Assembly: GCA_030533445.1 (NCBI GenBank)
Contig: JARPUW010000256.1
Coordinates: 496,001 to 560,000 of the forward strand
DNA from: Cyprinodon diabolis
Taxonomy: Eukaryota; Chordata; Actinopteri; Cyprinodontiformes; Cyprinodontidae
Reading direction: 5' to 3'
DNA length: 64,000 nucleotides
The position numbers and the translations under genes are program-made. The notes below the pieces were generated by a model. That model saw only the letters and a list, made by a program, of their open reading frames with translations, was not told the origin of the DNA and searched no databases. This document shows positions 23,001 through 36,579 of the stretch, piece by piece. Each line of letters starts with the position of its first letter. The first letter of the stretch is position 1.

Positions 23001-26000
23001 TAATGCCATTTTGGCCTCTGGAGTTGTAACAGACAAACCATTAATGATACAGCCATGATCTTTTCTGGCAATCATCTAGAGCTGAAAACTAACAATATAA
23101 AGTAGATTTGAGCAGATGTTTTTGGTTCCAAGCTTCAAATCAGAAGTTGAGGCCAAAACGCTCTTTTCACAGTGAGATAATGCCATTTTGGCCTCTGGAG
23201 TTGTAACAGACAAACCATTAATGATACAGCCATGATCTTTTCTGGCAATCATCTAGAGCTGAAAACTAACAATATAAACTAGATTCGAGCAGATGTTTTT
23301 GGTTCCAAGCTTCAAATCAGAGGTTTGAGGCCAAAACGCTCTTTTCACAGTGAGATAATGCCATTTTGGCCTCTGGAGTTGTAACAGACAAACCATTAAT
23401 GATACAGCCATGATCTTTTCTGGCAATCATCTAGAGCTGAAAACTAACAATATAAAGTAGATTTGAGCAGATGTTTTTGGTTCCACGCTTCAAATCAGAA
23501 GTTGAGGCCAAAACGCTCTTTTCACAGTGAGATAATGCCATTTTGGCCTCTGGAGTTGTAACAGACAAACCATTAATGATACAGCCATGATCTTTTCTGG
23601 CAATCATCTAGAGCTGAAAACTAACAATATAAAGTAGATTTGAGCAGATGTTTTTGGTTCCAAGCTTCAAATCAGAGGTTTGAGGCCAAAACGCTCTTTT
23701 CACAGTGAGATAATGCCATTTTGGCCTCTGGAGTTGTAACAGACAAACCATTAATGATACAGCCATGATCTTTTCTGGCAATCATCTAGAGCTGGAAACT
23801 AACAATATAAAGTAGATTTGAGCAGATGTTTTTGGTTCCAAGCTTCAAATCAGAAGTTGAGGCCAAAACGCTCTTTTCACAGTGAGATAATGCCATTTTG
23901 GCCTCTGGAGTTGTAACAGACAAACCATTAATGATACAGCCATGATCTTTTCTGGCAATCATATAGAGCTGACAACTAACAATATAAAGTAGATTTGAGC
24001 AGATGTTTTTGGTTCCAAGCTTCAAATCAGAGGTTTGAGGCCAAAACGCTCGTTTCACAGTGAGATAATGCCATTTTAGCCTCTGGAGTTGTAACAGACA
24101 AACCATTAATGATACAGCCATGATCTTTTCTGGCAATCATCTAGAGCTGAAAACTAACAATATAAAGTAGATTGGAGCAGATGTTTTGGTTCCAAGCTTC
24201 AAATCATAGGTTTGAGGCCAAAACGCTCTTTTCACAGTGAGATAATGCCATTTTGGCCTCTGGAGTTGTAACAGACAAACCATTAATGATACAGCCATGA
24301 TCTTTTCTGGCAATCATCTAGAGCTGAAAACTAACAATATAAAGTAGATTTGAGCAGATGTTTTTGGTTCCACGCTTCAAATCAGAAGTTGAGGCCAAAA
24401 CGCTCTTTTCACAGTGAGATAATGCCATTTTGGCCTCTGGAGTTGTAACAGACAAACCATTAATGATACAGCCATGATCTTTTCTGGCAATCATCTAGAG
24501 CTGAAAACTAACAATATAAAGTAGATTTGAGCAGATGTTTTTGGTTCCAAGCTTCAAATCAGAGGTTTGAGGCCAAAACGCTCGTTTCACAGTGAGATAA
24601 TGCCATTTTGGCCTCTGGAGTTGTAACAGACAAACCATTAATGATACAGCCATGATCTTTTCTGGCAATCATCTAGAGCTGAAAACTAACAATATAAAGT
24701 AGATTGGAGCAGATGTTTTGGTTCCAAGCTTCAAATCATAGGTTTGAGGCCAAAACGCTCTTTTCACAGTGAGATAATGCCATTTTGGCCTCTGGAGTTG
24801 TAACAGACAAACCATTAATGATACAGCCATGATCTTTTCTGGCAATCATCTAAAGCTGAAAACTAACAATTTGAAATAGATTGGAGCAGATGTTTTTGGT
24901 TCCAAGCTTCAAATCATAGGTTTGAGGCCAAAACGCTCTTTTCACAGTGAGATAATGCCATTTTGGCCTCTGGAGTTGTAACAGACAAACCATTAATGAT
25001 ACAGCCATGATCTTTTCTGGCAATCATCTAGAGCTGAAAACTAACAATATAAAGTAGATTTGAGCAGATGTTTTTTGTTCCAAGCTTCAAATCATAGGTT
25101 TGAGGCCAAAACGTTCGTTTCACAGTGAGATAATGCCATTTTGGCCTCTGGAGTTGTAACAGACAAACCATTAATGATACAGCCATGATCTTTTCTGGCA
25201 ATCATCTAGAGCTGAAAACTAACAATATAAAGTAGATTGGAGCAGATGTTTTTGGTTCCAAGCTTCAAATCATAGGTTTGATGCCAAAACGCTCTTTTCA
25301 CAGTGAGATAATGCCATTTTGGCCTCTGGAGTTGTAACAGACAAACCATTAATGATACAGCCATGATCTTTTCTGGCAATCATCTAGAGCTGAAAACTAA
25401 CAATATAAAGTAGATTTGAGCAGATGTTTTTTGTTCCAAGCTTCAAATCATAGGTTTCAGGCCAAAACGCTCTTTTCACAGTGAGATAATGCCATTTTGG
25501 CCTCTGGAGTTGTAACAGACAAACCATTAATGATACAGCCATGATCTTTTCTGGCAATCATCTAGAGCTGAAAACTAACAATATAAAGTAGATTTGAGCA
25601 GATGTTTTTGGTTCCAAGCTTCAAATCAGAAGTTGAGGCCAAAACGCTCTTTTCACAGTGAGATAATGCCATTTTGGCCTCTGGAGTTGTAACAGACAAA
25701 CCATTAATGATACAGCCATGATCTTTTCTGGCAATCATCTAGAGCTGAAAACTAACAATATAAAGTAGATTTGAGCAGATGTTTTTGGTTCCAAGCTTCA
25801 AATCAGAGGTTTGAGGCCAAAACGCTCTTTTCACAGTGAGATAATGCCATTTTGGCCTCTGGAGTTGTAACAGACAAACCATTAATGATACAGCCATGAT
25901 CTTTTCTGGCAATCATCTAGAGCTGAAAACTAACAATATAAAGTAGATTTGAGCAGATGTTTTTGGTTCCAAGCTTCAAATCAGAAGTTGAGGCCAAAAC

Positions 26001-26099
26001 GCTCTTTTCACAGTGAGATAATGCCATTTTGGCCTCTGGAGTTGTAACAGACAAACCATTAATGATACAGCCATGATCTTTTCTGGCAATCGTCTAAAG
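20063..26099 (+). repeat. HOR family II, copy 1 (34 monomers, 6,037 bp)
   Basis: The unit starts at a T-type monomer with TTTTTTGTTCC, GTTCG and CACCTAGAG and ends where the same combination reappears at 26,100. Private markers repeat 6,037 bp later: GGAAATCATC near 20,581, ACCATCAATG near 21,085, AATTATAGG near 21,185, GGCAAAAACG near 21,377, GGTAACACGC near 21,527, CACACTGAG near 21,926 and GGCCTTCTGG at 22,301. Small differences exist; for example AATTATC near 22,537 is AATCATC in copy 2. Confidence 0.88.
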
Positions 26100-29000
26100 C
26101 TGAAAACTAACAATTTGAAATAGATTGGAGCAGATGTTTTTTGTTCCAAGCTTCAAATCATAGGTTTGAGGCCAAAACGTTCGTTTCACAGTGAGATAAT
26201 GCCATTTTGGCCTCTGGAGTTGTAACAGACAAACCATTAATGATACAGCCATGATCTTTTCTGGCAATCACCTAGAGCTGAAAACTAACAATATAAAGTA
26301 GATTGGAGCAGATGTTTTTGGTTCCAAGCTTCAAATCATAGGTTTGAGGCCAAAACGCTCTTTTCACAGTGAGATAATGCCATTTTGGCCTCTGGAGTTG
26401 TAACAGACAAACCATTAATGATACAGCCATGATCTTTTCTGGCAATCATCTAGAGCTGAAAACTAACAATATAAAGTAGATTTGAGCAGATGTTTTTGGT
26501 TCCACGCTTCAAATCAGAAGTTGAGGCCAAAACGCTCTTTTCACAGTGAGATAATGCCATTTTGGCCTCTGGAGTTGTAACAGACAAACCATTAATGATA
26601 CAGCCATGATCTTTTCTGGAAATCATCTAGAGCTGGAAACTAACAATATAAAGTAGATTTGAGCAGATGTTTTTGGTTCCAAGCTTCAAATCAGAAGTTG
26701 AGGCCAAAACGCTCTTTTCACAGTGAGATAATGCCATTTTGGCCTCTGGAGTTGTAACAGACAAACCATTAATGATACAGCCATGATCTTTTCTGGCAAT
26801 CATATAGAGCTGACAACTAACAATATAAAGTAGATTTGAGCAGATGTTTTTGGTTCCAAGCTTCAAATCAGAGGTTTGAGGCCAAAACGCTCGTTTCACA
26901 GTGAGATAATGCCATTTTGGCCTCTGGAGTTGTAACAGACAAACCATTAATGATACAGCCATGATCTTTTCTGGCAATCATCTAGAGCTGAAAACTAACA
27001 ATATAAAGTAGATTGGAGCAGATGTTTTGGTTCCAAGCTTCAAATCATAGGTTTGAGGCCAAAACGCTCTTTTCACAGTGAGATAATGCCATTTTGGCCT
27101 CTGGAGTTGTAACAGACAAACCATCAATGATACAGCCATGATCTTTTCTGGCAATCATCTAAAGCTGAAAACTAACAATTTGAAATAGATTGGAGCAGAT
27201 GTTTTTGGTTCCAAGCTTCAAATTATAGGTTTGAGGCCAAAACGCTCTTTTCACAGTGAGATAATGCCATTTTGGCCTCTGGAGTTGTAACAGACAAACC
27301 ATTAATGATACAGCCATGATCTTTTCTGGCAATCATCTAGAGCTGAAAACTAACAATATAAAGTAGATTTGAGCAGATGTTTTTGGTTCCAAGCTTCAAA
27401 TCATAGGTTTGAGGCAAAAACGCTCTTTTCACAGTGAGATAATGCCATTTTGGCCTCTGGAGTTGTAACAGACAAACCATTAATGATACAGCCATGATCT
27501 TTTCTGGCAATCATCTAGAGCTGAAAACTAACAATATAAAGTAGATTTGAGCAGATGTTTTTGGTAACACGCTTCAAATCAGAAGTTGAGGCCAAAACGC
27601 TCTTTTCACAGTGAGATAATGCCATTTTGGCCTCTGGAGTTGTAACAGACAAACCATTAATGATACAGCCATGATCTTTTCTGGCAATCATCTAGAGCTG
27701 AAAACTAACAATATAAAGTAGATTGGAGCAGATGTTTTTGGTTCCACGCTTCAAATCAGAAGTTGAGGCCAAAACGCTCTTTTCACAGTGAGATAATGCC
27801 ATTTTGGCCTCTGGAGTTGTAACAGACAAACCATTAATGATACAGCCATGATCTTTTCTGGCAATCATCTAGAGCTGAAAACTAACAATATAAAGTAGAT
27901 TTGAGCAGATGTTTTTGGTTCCAAGCTTCAAATCATAGGTTTGAGGCCAAAACGCTCTTTTCACACTGAGATAATGCCATTTTGGCCTCTGGAGTTGTAA
28001 CAGACAAACCATTAATGATACAGCCATGATCTTTTCTGGCAATCATCTAGAGCTGAAAACTAACAATATAATGTAGATTGGAGCAGATGTTTTTGGTTCC
28101 AAGCTTCAAATCAGAAGTTGAGGCCAAAACGCTCTTTTCACAGTGAGATAATGCCATTTTGGCCTCTGGAGTTGTAACAGACAAACCATTAATGATACAG
28201 CCATGATCTTTTCTGGCAATCATCTAGAGCTGAAAACTAACAATATAAAGTAGATTTGAGCAGATGTTTTTGGTTCCACGCTTCAAATCAGAAGTTGAGG
28301 CCAAAACGCTCTTTTCACAGTGAGATAATGCCATTTTGGCCTTCTGGAGTTGTAACAGACAAACCATTAATGATACAGCCATGATCTTTTCTGGCAATCA
28401 TCTAGAGCTGAAAACTAACAATATAAAGTAGATTTGAGCAGATGTTTTTGGTTCCAAGCTTCAAATCAGAAGTTGAGGCCAAAACGCTCTTTTCACAGTG
28501 AGATAATGCCATTTTGGCCTCTGGAGTTGTAACAGACAAACCATTAATGATACAGCCATGATCTTTTCTGGCAATCATCTAGAGCTGAAAACTAACAATA
28601 TAAAGTAGATTCGAGCAGATGTTTTTGGTTCCAACCTTCAAATCATAGGTTTGAGGCCAAAACGCTCTTTTCACAGTGAGATAATGCCATTTTGGCCTCT
28701 GGAGTTGTAACAGACAAACCATTAATGATACAGCCATGATCTTTTCTGGCAATCATCTAGAGCTGAAAACTAACAATATAAAGTAGATTTGAGCAGATGT
28801 TTTTGGTTCCAAGCTTCAAATCAGAGGTTTGAGGCCAAAACGCTCGTAACACAGTGAGATAATGCAATTTTGGCCTCTGGAGTTGTAAAAGACAAACCAT
28901 TAATGATACAGCCATGATCTTTTCTGGCAATCATCTAGAGCTGAAAACTAACAATATAAAGTAGATTTGAGCAGATGTTTTAGGTTCCAAGCTTCAAATC

Positions 29001-32000
29001 ATAGGTTTGAGGCCAAAACGCTCTTTTCACAGTGAGATAATGCCATTTTGGCCTCTGGAGTTGTAACAGACAAACCATTAATGATACAGCCATGATCTTT
29101 TCTGGCAATCATCTAGAGCTGAAAACTAACAATATAAAGTAGATTTGAGCAGATGTTTTTGGTTCCAAGCTTCAAATCAGAAGTTGAGGCCAAAACGCTC
29201 TTTTCACAGTGAGATAATGCCATTTTGGCCTCTGGAGTTGTAACAGACAAACCATTAATGATACAGCCATGATCTTTTCTGGCAATCATCTAGAGCTGAA
29301 AACTAACAATATAAACTAGATTCGAGCAGATGTTTTTGGTTCCAAGCTTCAAATCAGAGGTTTGAGGCCAAAACGCTCTTTTCACAGTGAGATAATGCCA
29401 TTTTGGCCTCTGGAGTTGTAACAGACAAACCATTAATGATACAGCCATGATCTTTTCTGGCAATCATCTAGAGCTGAAAACTAACAATATAAAGTAGATT
29501 TGAGCAGATGTTTTTGGTTCCACGCTTCAAATCAGAAGTTGAGGCCAAAACGCTCTTTTCACAGTGAGATAATGCCATTTTGGCCTCTGGAGTTGTAACA
29601 GACAAACCATTAATGATACAGCCATGATCTTTTCTGGCAATCATCTAGAGCTGAAAACTAACAATATAAAGTAGATTTGAGCAGATGTTTTTGGTTCCAA
29701 GCTTCAAATCAGAGGTTTGAGGCCAAAACGCTCTTTTCACAGTGAGATAATGCCATTTTGGCCTCTGGAGTTGTAACAGACAAACCATTAATGATACAGC
29801 CATGATCTTTTCTGGCAATCATCTAGAGCTGGAAACTAACAATATAAAGTAGATTTGAGCAGATGTTTTTGGTTCCAAGCTTCAAATCAGAAGTTGAGGC
29901 CAAAACGCTCTTTTCACAGTGAGATAATGCCATTTTGGCCTCTGGAGTTGTAACAGACAAACCATTAATGATACAGCCATGATCTTTTCTGGCAATCATA
30001 TAGAGCTGACAACTAACAATATAAAGTAGATTTGAGCAGATGTTTTTGGTTCCAAGCTTCAAATCATAGGTTTGAGGCCAAAACGCTCGTTTCACAGTGA
30101 GATAATGCCATTTTGGCCTCTGGAGTTGTAACAGACAAACCATTAATGATACAGCCATGATCTTTTCTGGCAATCATCTAGAGCTGAAAACTAACAATAT
30201 AAAGTAGATTGGAGCAGATGTTTTGGTTCCAAGCTTCAAATCATAGGTTTGAGGCCAAAACGCTCTTTTCACAGTGAGATAATGCCATTTTGGCCTCTGG
30301 AGTTGTAACAGACAAACCATTAATGATACAGCCATGATCTTTTCTGGCAATCATCTAAAGCTGAAAACTAACAATTTGAAATAGATTGGAGCAGATGTTT
30401 TTGGTTCCAAGCTTCAAATCATAGGTTTGAGGCCAAAACGCTCTTTTCACAGTGAGATAATGCCATTTTGGCCTCTGGAGTTGTAACAGACAAACCATTA
30501 ATGATACAGCCATGATCTTTTCTGGCAATCATCTAGAGCTGAAAACTAACAATATAAAGTAGATTTGAGCAGATGTTTTTGGTTCCAAGCTTCAAATCAG
30601 AGGTTTGAGGCCAAAACGCTCGTTTCACAGTGAGATAATGCCATTTTGGCCTCTGGAGTTGTAACAGACAAACCATTAATGATACAGCCATGATCTTTTC
30701 TGGCAATCATCTAGAGCTGAAAACTAACAATATAAAGTAGATTGGAGCAGATGTTTTGGTTCCAAGCTTCAAATCATAGGTTTGAGGCCAAAACGCTCTT
30801 TTCACAGTGAGATAATGCCATTTTGGCCTCTGGAGTTGTAACAGACAAACCATTAATGATACAGCCATGATCTTTTCTGGCAATCATCTAAAGCTGAAAA
30901 CTAACAATTTGAAATAGATTGGAGCAGATGTTTTTGGTTCCAAGCTTCAAATCATAGGTTTGAGGCCAAAACGCTCTTTTCACAGTGAGATAATGCCATT
31001 TTGGCCTCTGGAGTTGTAACAGACAAACCATTAATGATACAGCCATGATCTTTTCTGGCAATCATCTAGAGCTGAAAACTAACAATATAAAGTAGATTTG
31101 AGCAGATGTTTTTTGTTCCAAGCTTCAAATCATAGGTTTGAGGCCAAAACGTTCGTTTCACAGTGAGATAATGCCATTTTGGCCTCTGGAGTTGTAACAG
31201 ACAAACCATTAATGATACAGCCATGATCTTTTCTGGCAATCATCTAGAGCTGAAAACTAACAATATAAAGTAGATTGGAGCAGATGTTTTTGGTTCCAAG
31301 CTTCAAATCATAGGTTTGATGCCAAAACGCTCTTTTCACAGTGAGATAATGCCATTTTGGCCTCTGGAGTTGTAACAGACAAACCATTAATGATACAGCC
31401 ATGATCTTTTCTGGCAATCATCTAGAGCTGAAAACTAACAATATAAAGTAGATTTGAGCAGATGTTTTTGGTTCCAAGCTTCAAATCATAGGTTTGAGGC
31501 CAAAACGCTCTTTTCACAGTGAGATAATGCCATTTTGGCCTCTGGAGTTGTAACAGACAAACCATTAATGATACAGCCATGATCTTTTCTGGCAATCATC
31601 TAAAGCTGAAAACTAACACTTTGAAATAGATTGGAGCAGATGTTTTTGGTTCCAAGCTTCAAATCATAGGTTTGAGGCCAAAACGCTCTTTTCACAGTGA
31701 GATAATGCCATTTTGGCCTCTGGAGTTGTAACAGACAAACCATTAATGATACAGCCATGATCTTTTCTGGCAATCATCTAGAGCTGAAAACTAACAATAT
31801 AATGTAGATTGGAGCAGATGTTTTTGGTTCCAAGCTTCAATTCAGAAGTTGAGGCCAAAACGCTCTTTTCACAGTGAGATAATGCCATTTTGGCCTCTGG
31901 AGTTGTAACAGACAAACCATTAATGATACAGCCATGATCTTTTCTGGCAATCATCTATATCTGAAAACTAACAATTTGAAATAGATTGGAGCAGATGTTT

Positions 32001-32315
32001 TAGGTTCCAAGCTTCAAATCATAGGTTTGAGGCCAAAACGCTCTTTTCACAGTGAGATAATGCCATTTTGGCCTCTGGAGTTGTAACAGACAAACCATTA
32101 ATGATACAGCCATGATCTTTTCTGGCAATCATCTAGAGCTGAAAACTAACAATATAAAGTAGATTTGAGCAGATGTTTTTGGTTCCAAGCTTCAAATCAG
32201 AAGTTGAGGCCAAAACGCTCTTTTCACAGTGAGATAATGCCATTTTGGCCTCTGGAGTTGTAACAGACAAACCATTAATGATACAGCCATGATCTTTTCT
32301 GGCAATCGTCTAAAG
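26100..32315 (+). repeat. HOR family II, copy 2 (35 monomers, 6,216 bp)
   Basis: It follows copy 1 closely for about 22 monomers, with single changes such as CCAACCTTC near 28,632. It then diverges in its last third: the segment from about 30,184 has a different monomer order, including the CAATTCAG monomer (marker 31,838) followed by CTATATCTG, and the net length is one monomer more. That replaced part matches sequence at 41,907-44,038, so this copy is a recombinant between HOR types. Confidence 0.85.
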
Positions 32316-33736
32316 CTGAAAACTAACAATTTGAAATAGATTGGAGCAGATGTTTTTTGTTCCAAGCTTCAAATCATAGGTTTGAGGCCAAAACGTTCGT
32401 TTCACAGTGAGATAATGCCATTTTGGCCTCTGGAGTTGCAACAGACAAACCATTAATGATACAGCCATGATCTTTTCTGGCAATCACCTAGAGCTGAAAA
32501 CTAACAATATAAAGTAGATTGGAGCAGATGTTTTTGGTTCCAAGCTTCAAATCATAGGTTTGAGGCCAAAACGCTCTTTTCACAGTGAGATAATGCCATT
32601 TTGGCCTCTGGAGTTGTAACAGACAAACCATTAATGATACAGCCATGATCTTTTCTGGCAATCATCTAGAGCTGAAAACTAACAATATAAAGTAGATTTG
32701 AGCAGATGTTTTTGGTTCCACGCTTCAAATCAGAAGTTGAGGCCAAAACGCTCTTTTCACAGTGAGATAATGCCATTTTGGCCTCTGGAGTTGTAACAGA
32801 CAAACCATTAATGATACAGCCATGATCTTTTCTGGCAATCATCTAGAGCTGGAAACTAACAATATAAAGTAGATTTGAGCAGATGTTTTTGGTTCCAAGC
32901 TTCAAATCAGAAGTTGAGGCCAAAACGCTCTTTTCACAGTGAGATAATGCCATTTTGGCCTCTGGAGTTGTAACAGACAAACCATTAATGATACAGCCAT
33001 GATCTTTTCTGGCAATCATATAGAGCTGACAACTAACAATATAAAGTAGATTTGAGCAGATGTTTTTGGTTCCAAGCTTCAAATCAGAGGTTTGAGGCCA
33101 AAACGCTCGTTTCACAGTGAGATAATGCCATTTTGGCCTCTGGAGTTGTAACAGACAAACCATTAATGATACAGCCATGATCTTTTCTGGCAATCATCTA
33201 GAGCTGAAAACTAACAATATAAAGTAGATTGGAGCAGATGTTTTGGTTCCAAGCTTCAAATCATAGGTTTGAGGCCAAAACGCTCTTTTCACAGTGAGAT
33301 AATGCCATTTTGGCCTCTGGAGTTGTAACAGACAAACCATTAATGATACAGCCATGATCTTTTCTGGCAATCATCTAAAGCTGAAAACTAACAATTTGAA
33401 ATAGATTGGAGCAGATGTTTTTGATTCCAAGCTTCAAATCATAGGTTTGAGGCCAAAACGCTCTTTTCACAGTGAGATAATGCCATTTTGGCCTCTGGAG
33501 TTGTAACAGACAAACCATTAATGATACAGCCATGATCTTTTCTGGCAATCATCTAGAGCTGAAAACTAACAATATAAAGTAGATTTGAGCAGATGTTTTT
33601 GGTTCCAAGCTTCAAATCATAGGTTTGAGGCCAAAACGCTCTTTTCACAGTGAGATAATGCCATTTTGGCCTCTGGAGTTGTAACAGACAAACCATTAAT
33701 GATACAGCCATGATCTTTTCTGGCAATCATCTAAAG
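32316..33736 (+). repeat. HOR family II, copy 3, truncated (8 monomers)
   Basis: It opens with the T-type GTTCG/CACCTAGAG monomer, here with the private change GTTGCAACAG near 32,439. It continues through the GGAAAC and CATATAG / GACAAC monomers (32,843-33,193 region) and the short-T-run monomer. After about eight monomers it switches to the ACACTTTG-type sequence of the next block. Confidence 0.8.
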
Positions 33737-36579
33737 CTGAAAACTAACACTTTGAAATAGATTGGAGCAGATGTTTTTGGTTCCAAGCTTCAAATCATAG
33801 GTTTGAGGCCAAAACGCTCTTTTCACAGTGAGATAATGCCATTTTGGCCTCTGGAGTTGTAACAGACAAACCATTAATGATACAGCCATGATCTTTTCTG
33901 GCAATCATCTAGAGCTGAAAACTAACAATATAATGTAGATTGGAGCAGATGTTTTTGGTTCCAAGCTTCAAATCAGAAGTTGAGGCCAAAACGCTCTTTT
34001 CACAGTGAGATAATGCCATTTTGGCCTCTGGAGTTGTAACAGACAAACCATTAATGATACAGCCATGATCTTTTCTGGCAATCATCTAAAGCTGAAAACT
34101 AACAATTTGAAATAGATTGGAGCAGATGTTTTAGGTTCCAAGCTTCAAATCATAGGTTTGAGGCCAAAACGCTCTTTTCACAGTGAGATAATGCCATTTT
34201 GGCCTCTGGAGTTGTAACAGACAAACCATTAATGATACAGCCATGATCTTTTCTGGCAATAATCTAGAGCTGAAAACTAACAATATAAAGTAGATTCGAG
34301 CAGATGTTTTTGGTTCCAAGCTTCAAATCAGAGGTTTGACGCCAAAACGCTCTTTTCACAGTGAGATAATGCCATTTTGGCCTCTGGAGTTGTAACAGAC
34401 AAACCATTAATGATACAGCCATGATCTTTTCTGGCAATCATCTAGAGCTGAAAACTAACAATATAAAGTAGATTTGAGCAGATGTTTTTGGTTCCACGCT
34501 TCAAATCAGAAGTTGAGGCCAAAACGCTCTTTTCACAGTGAGATAATGCCATTTTGGCCTCTGGAGTTGTAACAGACAAACCATTAATGATACAGCCATG
34601 ATCTTTTCTGGCAATCATCTAGAGCTGAAAACTAACAATATAAAGTAGATTTGAGCAGATGTTTTTGGTTCCAAGCTTCAAATCAGAAGTTGAGGCCAAA
34701 ACGCTCTTTTCACAGTGAGATAATGCCATTTTGGCCTCTGGAGTTGTAACAGACAAACCATTAATGATACAGCCATGATCTTTTCTGGCAATCATCTAGA
34801 GCTGAAAACTAACAATATAAAGTAGATTTGAGCAGATGTTTTTTGTTCCAAGCTTCAAATCATAGGTTTGAGGCCAAAACGTTCGTTTCACAGTGAGATA
34901 ATACAATTTTGGCCTCTGGAGTTGTAACAGACAAACCATTAATGATACAGCCATGATCTTTTCTGGCAATCATCTAGAGCTGAAAACTAACAATATAAAG
35001 TAGATTGGAGCAGATGTTTTTGGTTCCAAGCTTCAAATCATAGGTTTGATGCCAAAACGCTCTTTTCACAGTGAGATAATGCCATTTTGGACTCTGGAGT
35101 TGTAACAGACAAACCATTAATGATACAGCCATGATCTTTTCTGGCAATCATCTAGAGCTGAAAACTAACAATATAAAGTAGATTTGAGCAGATGTTTTTG
35201 GTTCCAAGCTTCAAATCATAGGTTTGAGGCCAAAACGCTCTTTTCACAGTGAGATAATGCCATTTTGGCCTCTGGAGTTGTAACAGACAAACCATTAATG
35301 ATACAGCCATGATCTTTTCTGGCAATCATCTAGAGCTGAAAACTAACAATATAAAGTAGATTTGAGCAGATGTTTTTGGTTCCAAGCTTTAAATCATAGG
35401 TTGAGGCCAAAACGCTCTTTTCACAGTGAGATAATGCCATTTTGGCCTCTGGAGTTGTAACAGACAAACCATTAATGATACAGCCATGATCTTTTCTGGC
35501 AATCATCTAGAGCTGAAAACTAACAATATAAAGTAGATTTGAGCAGATGTTTTTGGTTCCAAGCTTCAAATCAGAAGTTGAGGCCAAAACGCTCTTTTCA
35601 CAGTGAGATAATGCCATTTTGGCCTCTGGAGTTGTAACAGACAAACCATTAATGATACAGCCATGATCTTTTCTGGCAATCATCTAAAGCTGAAAACTAA
35701 CAATTTGAAATAGATTGGAGCAGATGTTTTTGGTTCCAAGCTTCAAATCATAGGTTTGAGGCCAAAACGCTCTTTTCACAGTGAGATAATGCCATTTTGG
35801 CCTCTGGAGTTGTAACAGACAAACCATTAATGATACAGCCATGATCTTTTCTGGCAATCATCTAGAGCTGAAAACTAACAATATAAAGTAGATTTGAGCA
35901 GATGTTTTTTGTTCCAAGCTTCAAATCATAGGTTTGAGGCCAAAACGTTCGTTTCACAGTGAGATAATGCCATTTTGGCCTCTGGAGTTGTAACAGACAA
36001 ACCATTAATGATACAGCCATGATCTTTTCTGGCAATCATCTAGAGCTGAAAACTAACAATATAAAGTAGATTGGAGCAGATGTTTTTGGTTCCAAGCTTC
36101 AAATCATAGGTTTGATGCCAAAACGCTCTTTTCACAGTGAGATAATGCCATTTTGGCCTCTGGAGTTGTAACAGACAAACCATTAATGATACAGCCATGA
36201 TCTTTTCTGGCAATCATCTAGAGCTGAAAACTAACAATATAAAGTAGATTTGAGCAGATGTTTTTGGTTCCAAGCTTCAAATCATAGGTTTGAGGCCAAA
36301 ACGCTCTTTTCACAGTGAGATAATGCCATTTTGGCCTCTGGAGTTGTAACAGACAAACCATTAATGATACAGCCATGATCTTTTCTGGCAATCATCTAAA
36401 GCTGAAAACTAACACTTTGAAATAGATTGGAGCAGATGTTTTTGGTTCCAAGCTTCAAATCATAGGTTTGAGGCCAAAACGCTCTTTTCACAGTGAGATA
36501 ATGCCATTTTGGCCTCTGGAGTTGTAACAGACAAACCATTAATGATACAGCCATGATCTTTTCTGGCAATCATCTAGAG
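33737..36579 (+). repeat. 16-monomer module, copy 1 (2,843 bp)
   Basis: Sixteen monomers run from an ACACTTTG monomer to the next one of that type. They include GGCAATAATC (34,255), GACGCC, ATACAATTTT near 34,902, GGACTCTGG (35,091) and CTTTAAATC near 35,388. All recur 4,617 bp downstream. The only difference I noticed is ATACAG (G at 35,660) versus ATACAA in the second copy. Confidence 0.85.

Noticed and set aside
20590..33193. 116-residue open frames on the complement strand at 20,590, 23,786, 26,627, 29,823 and 32,843
   Set aside because: Each spans two monomers and stays open only because a 177-bp (59-codon) monomer and the CATATAG/GACAAC changes remove stops. Their near-identity reflects HOR copying, not protein conservation; no domain, signal or codon bias is visible.
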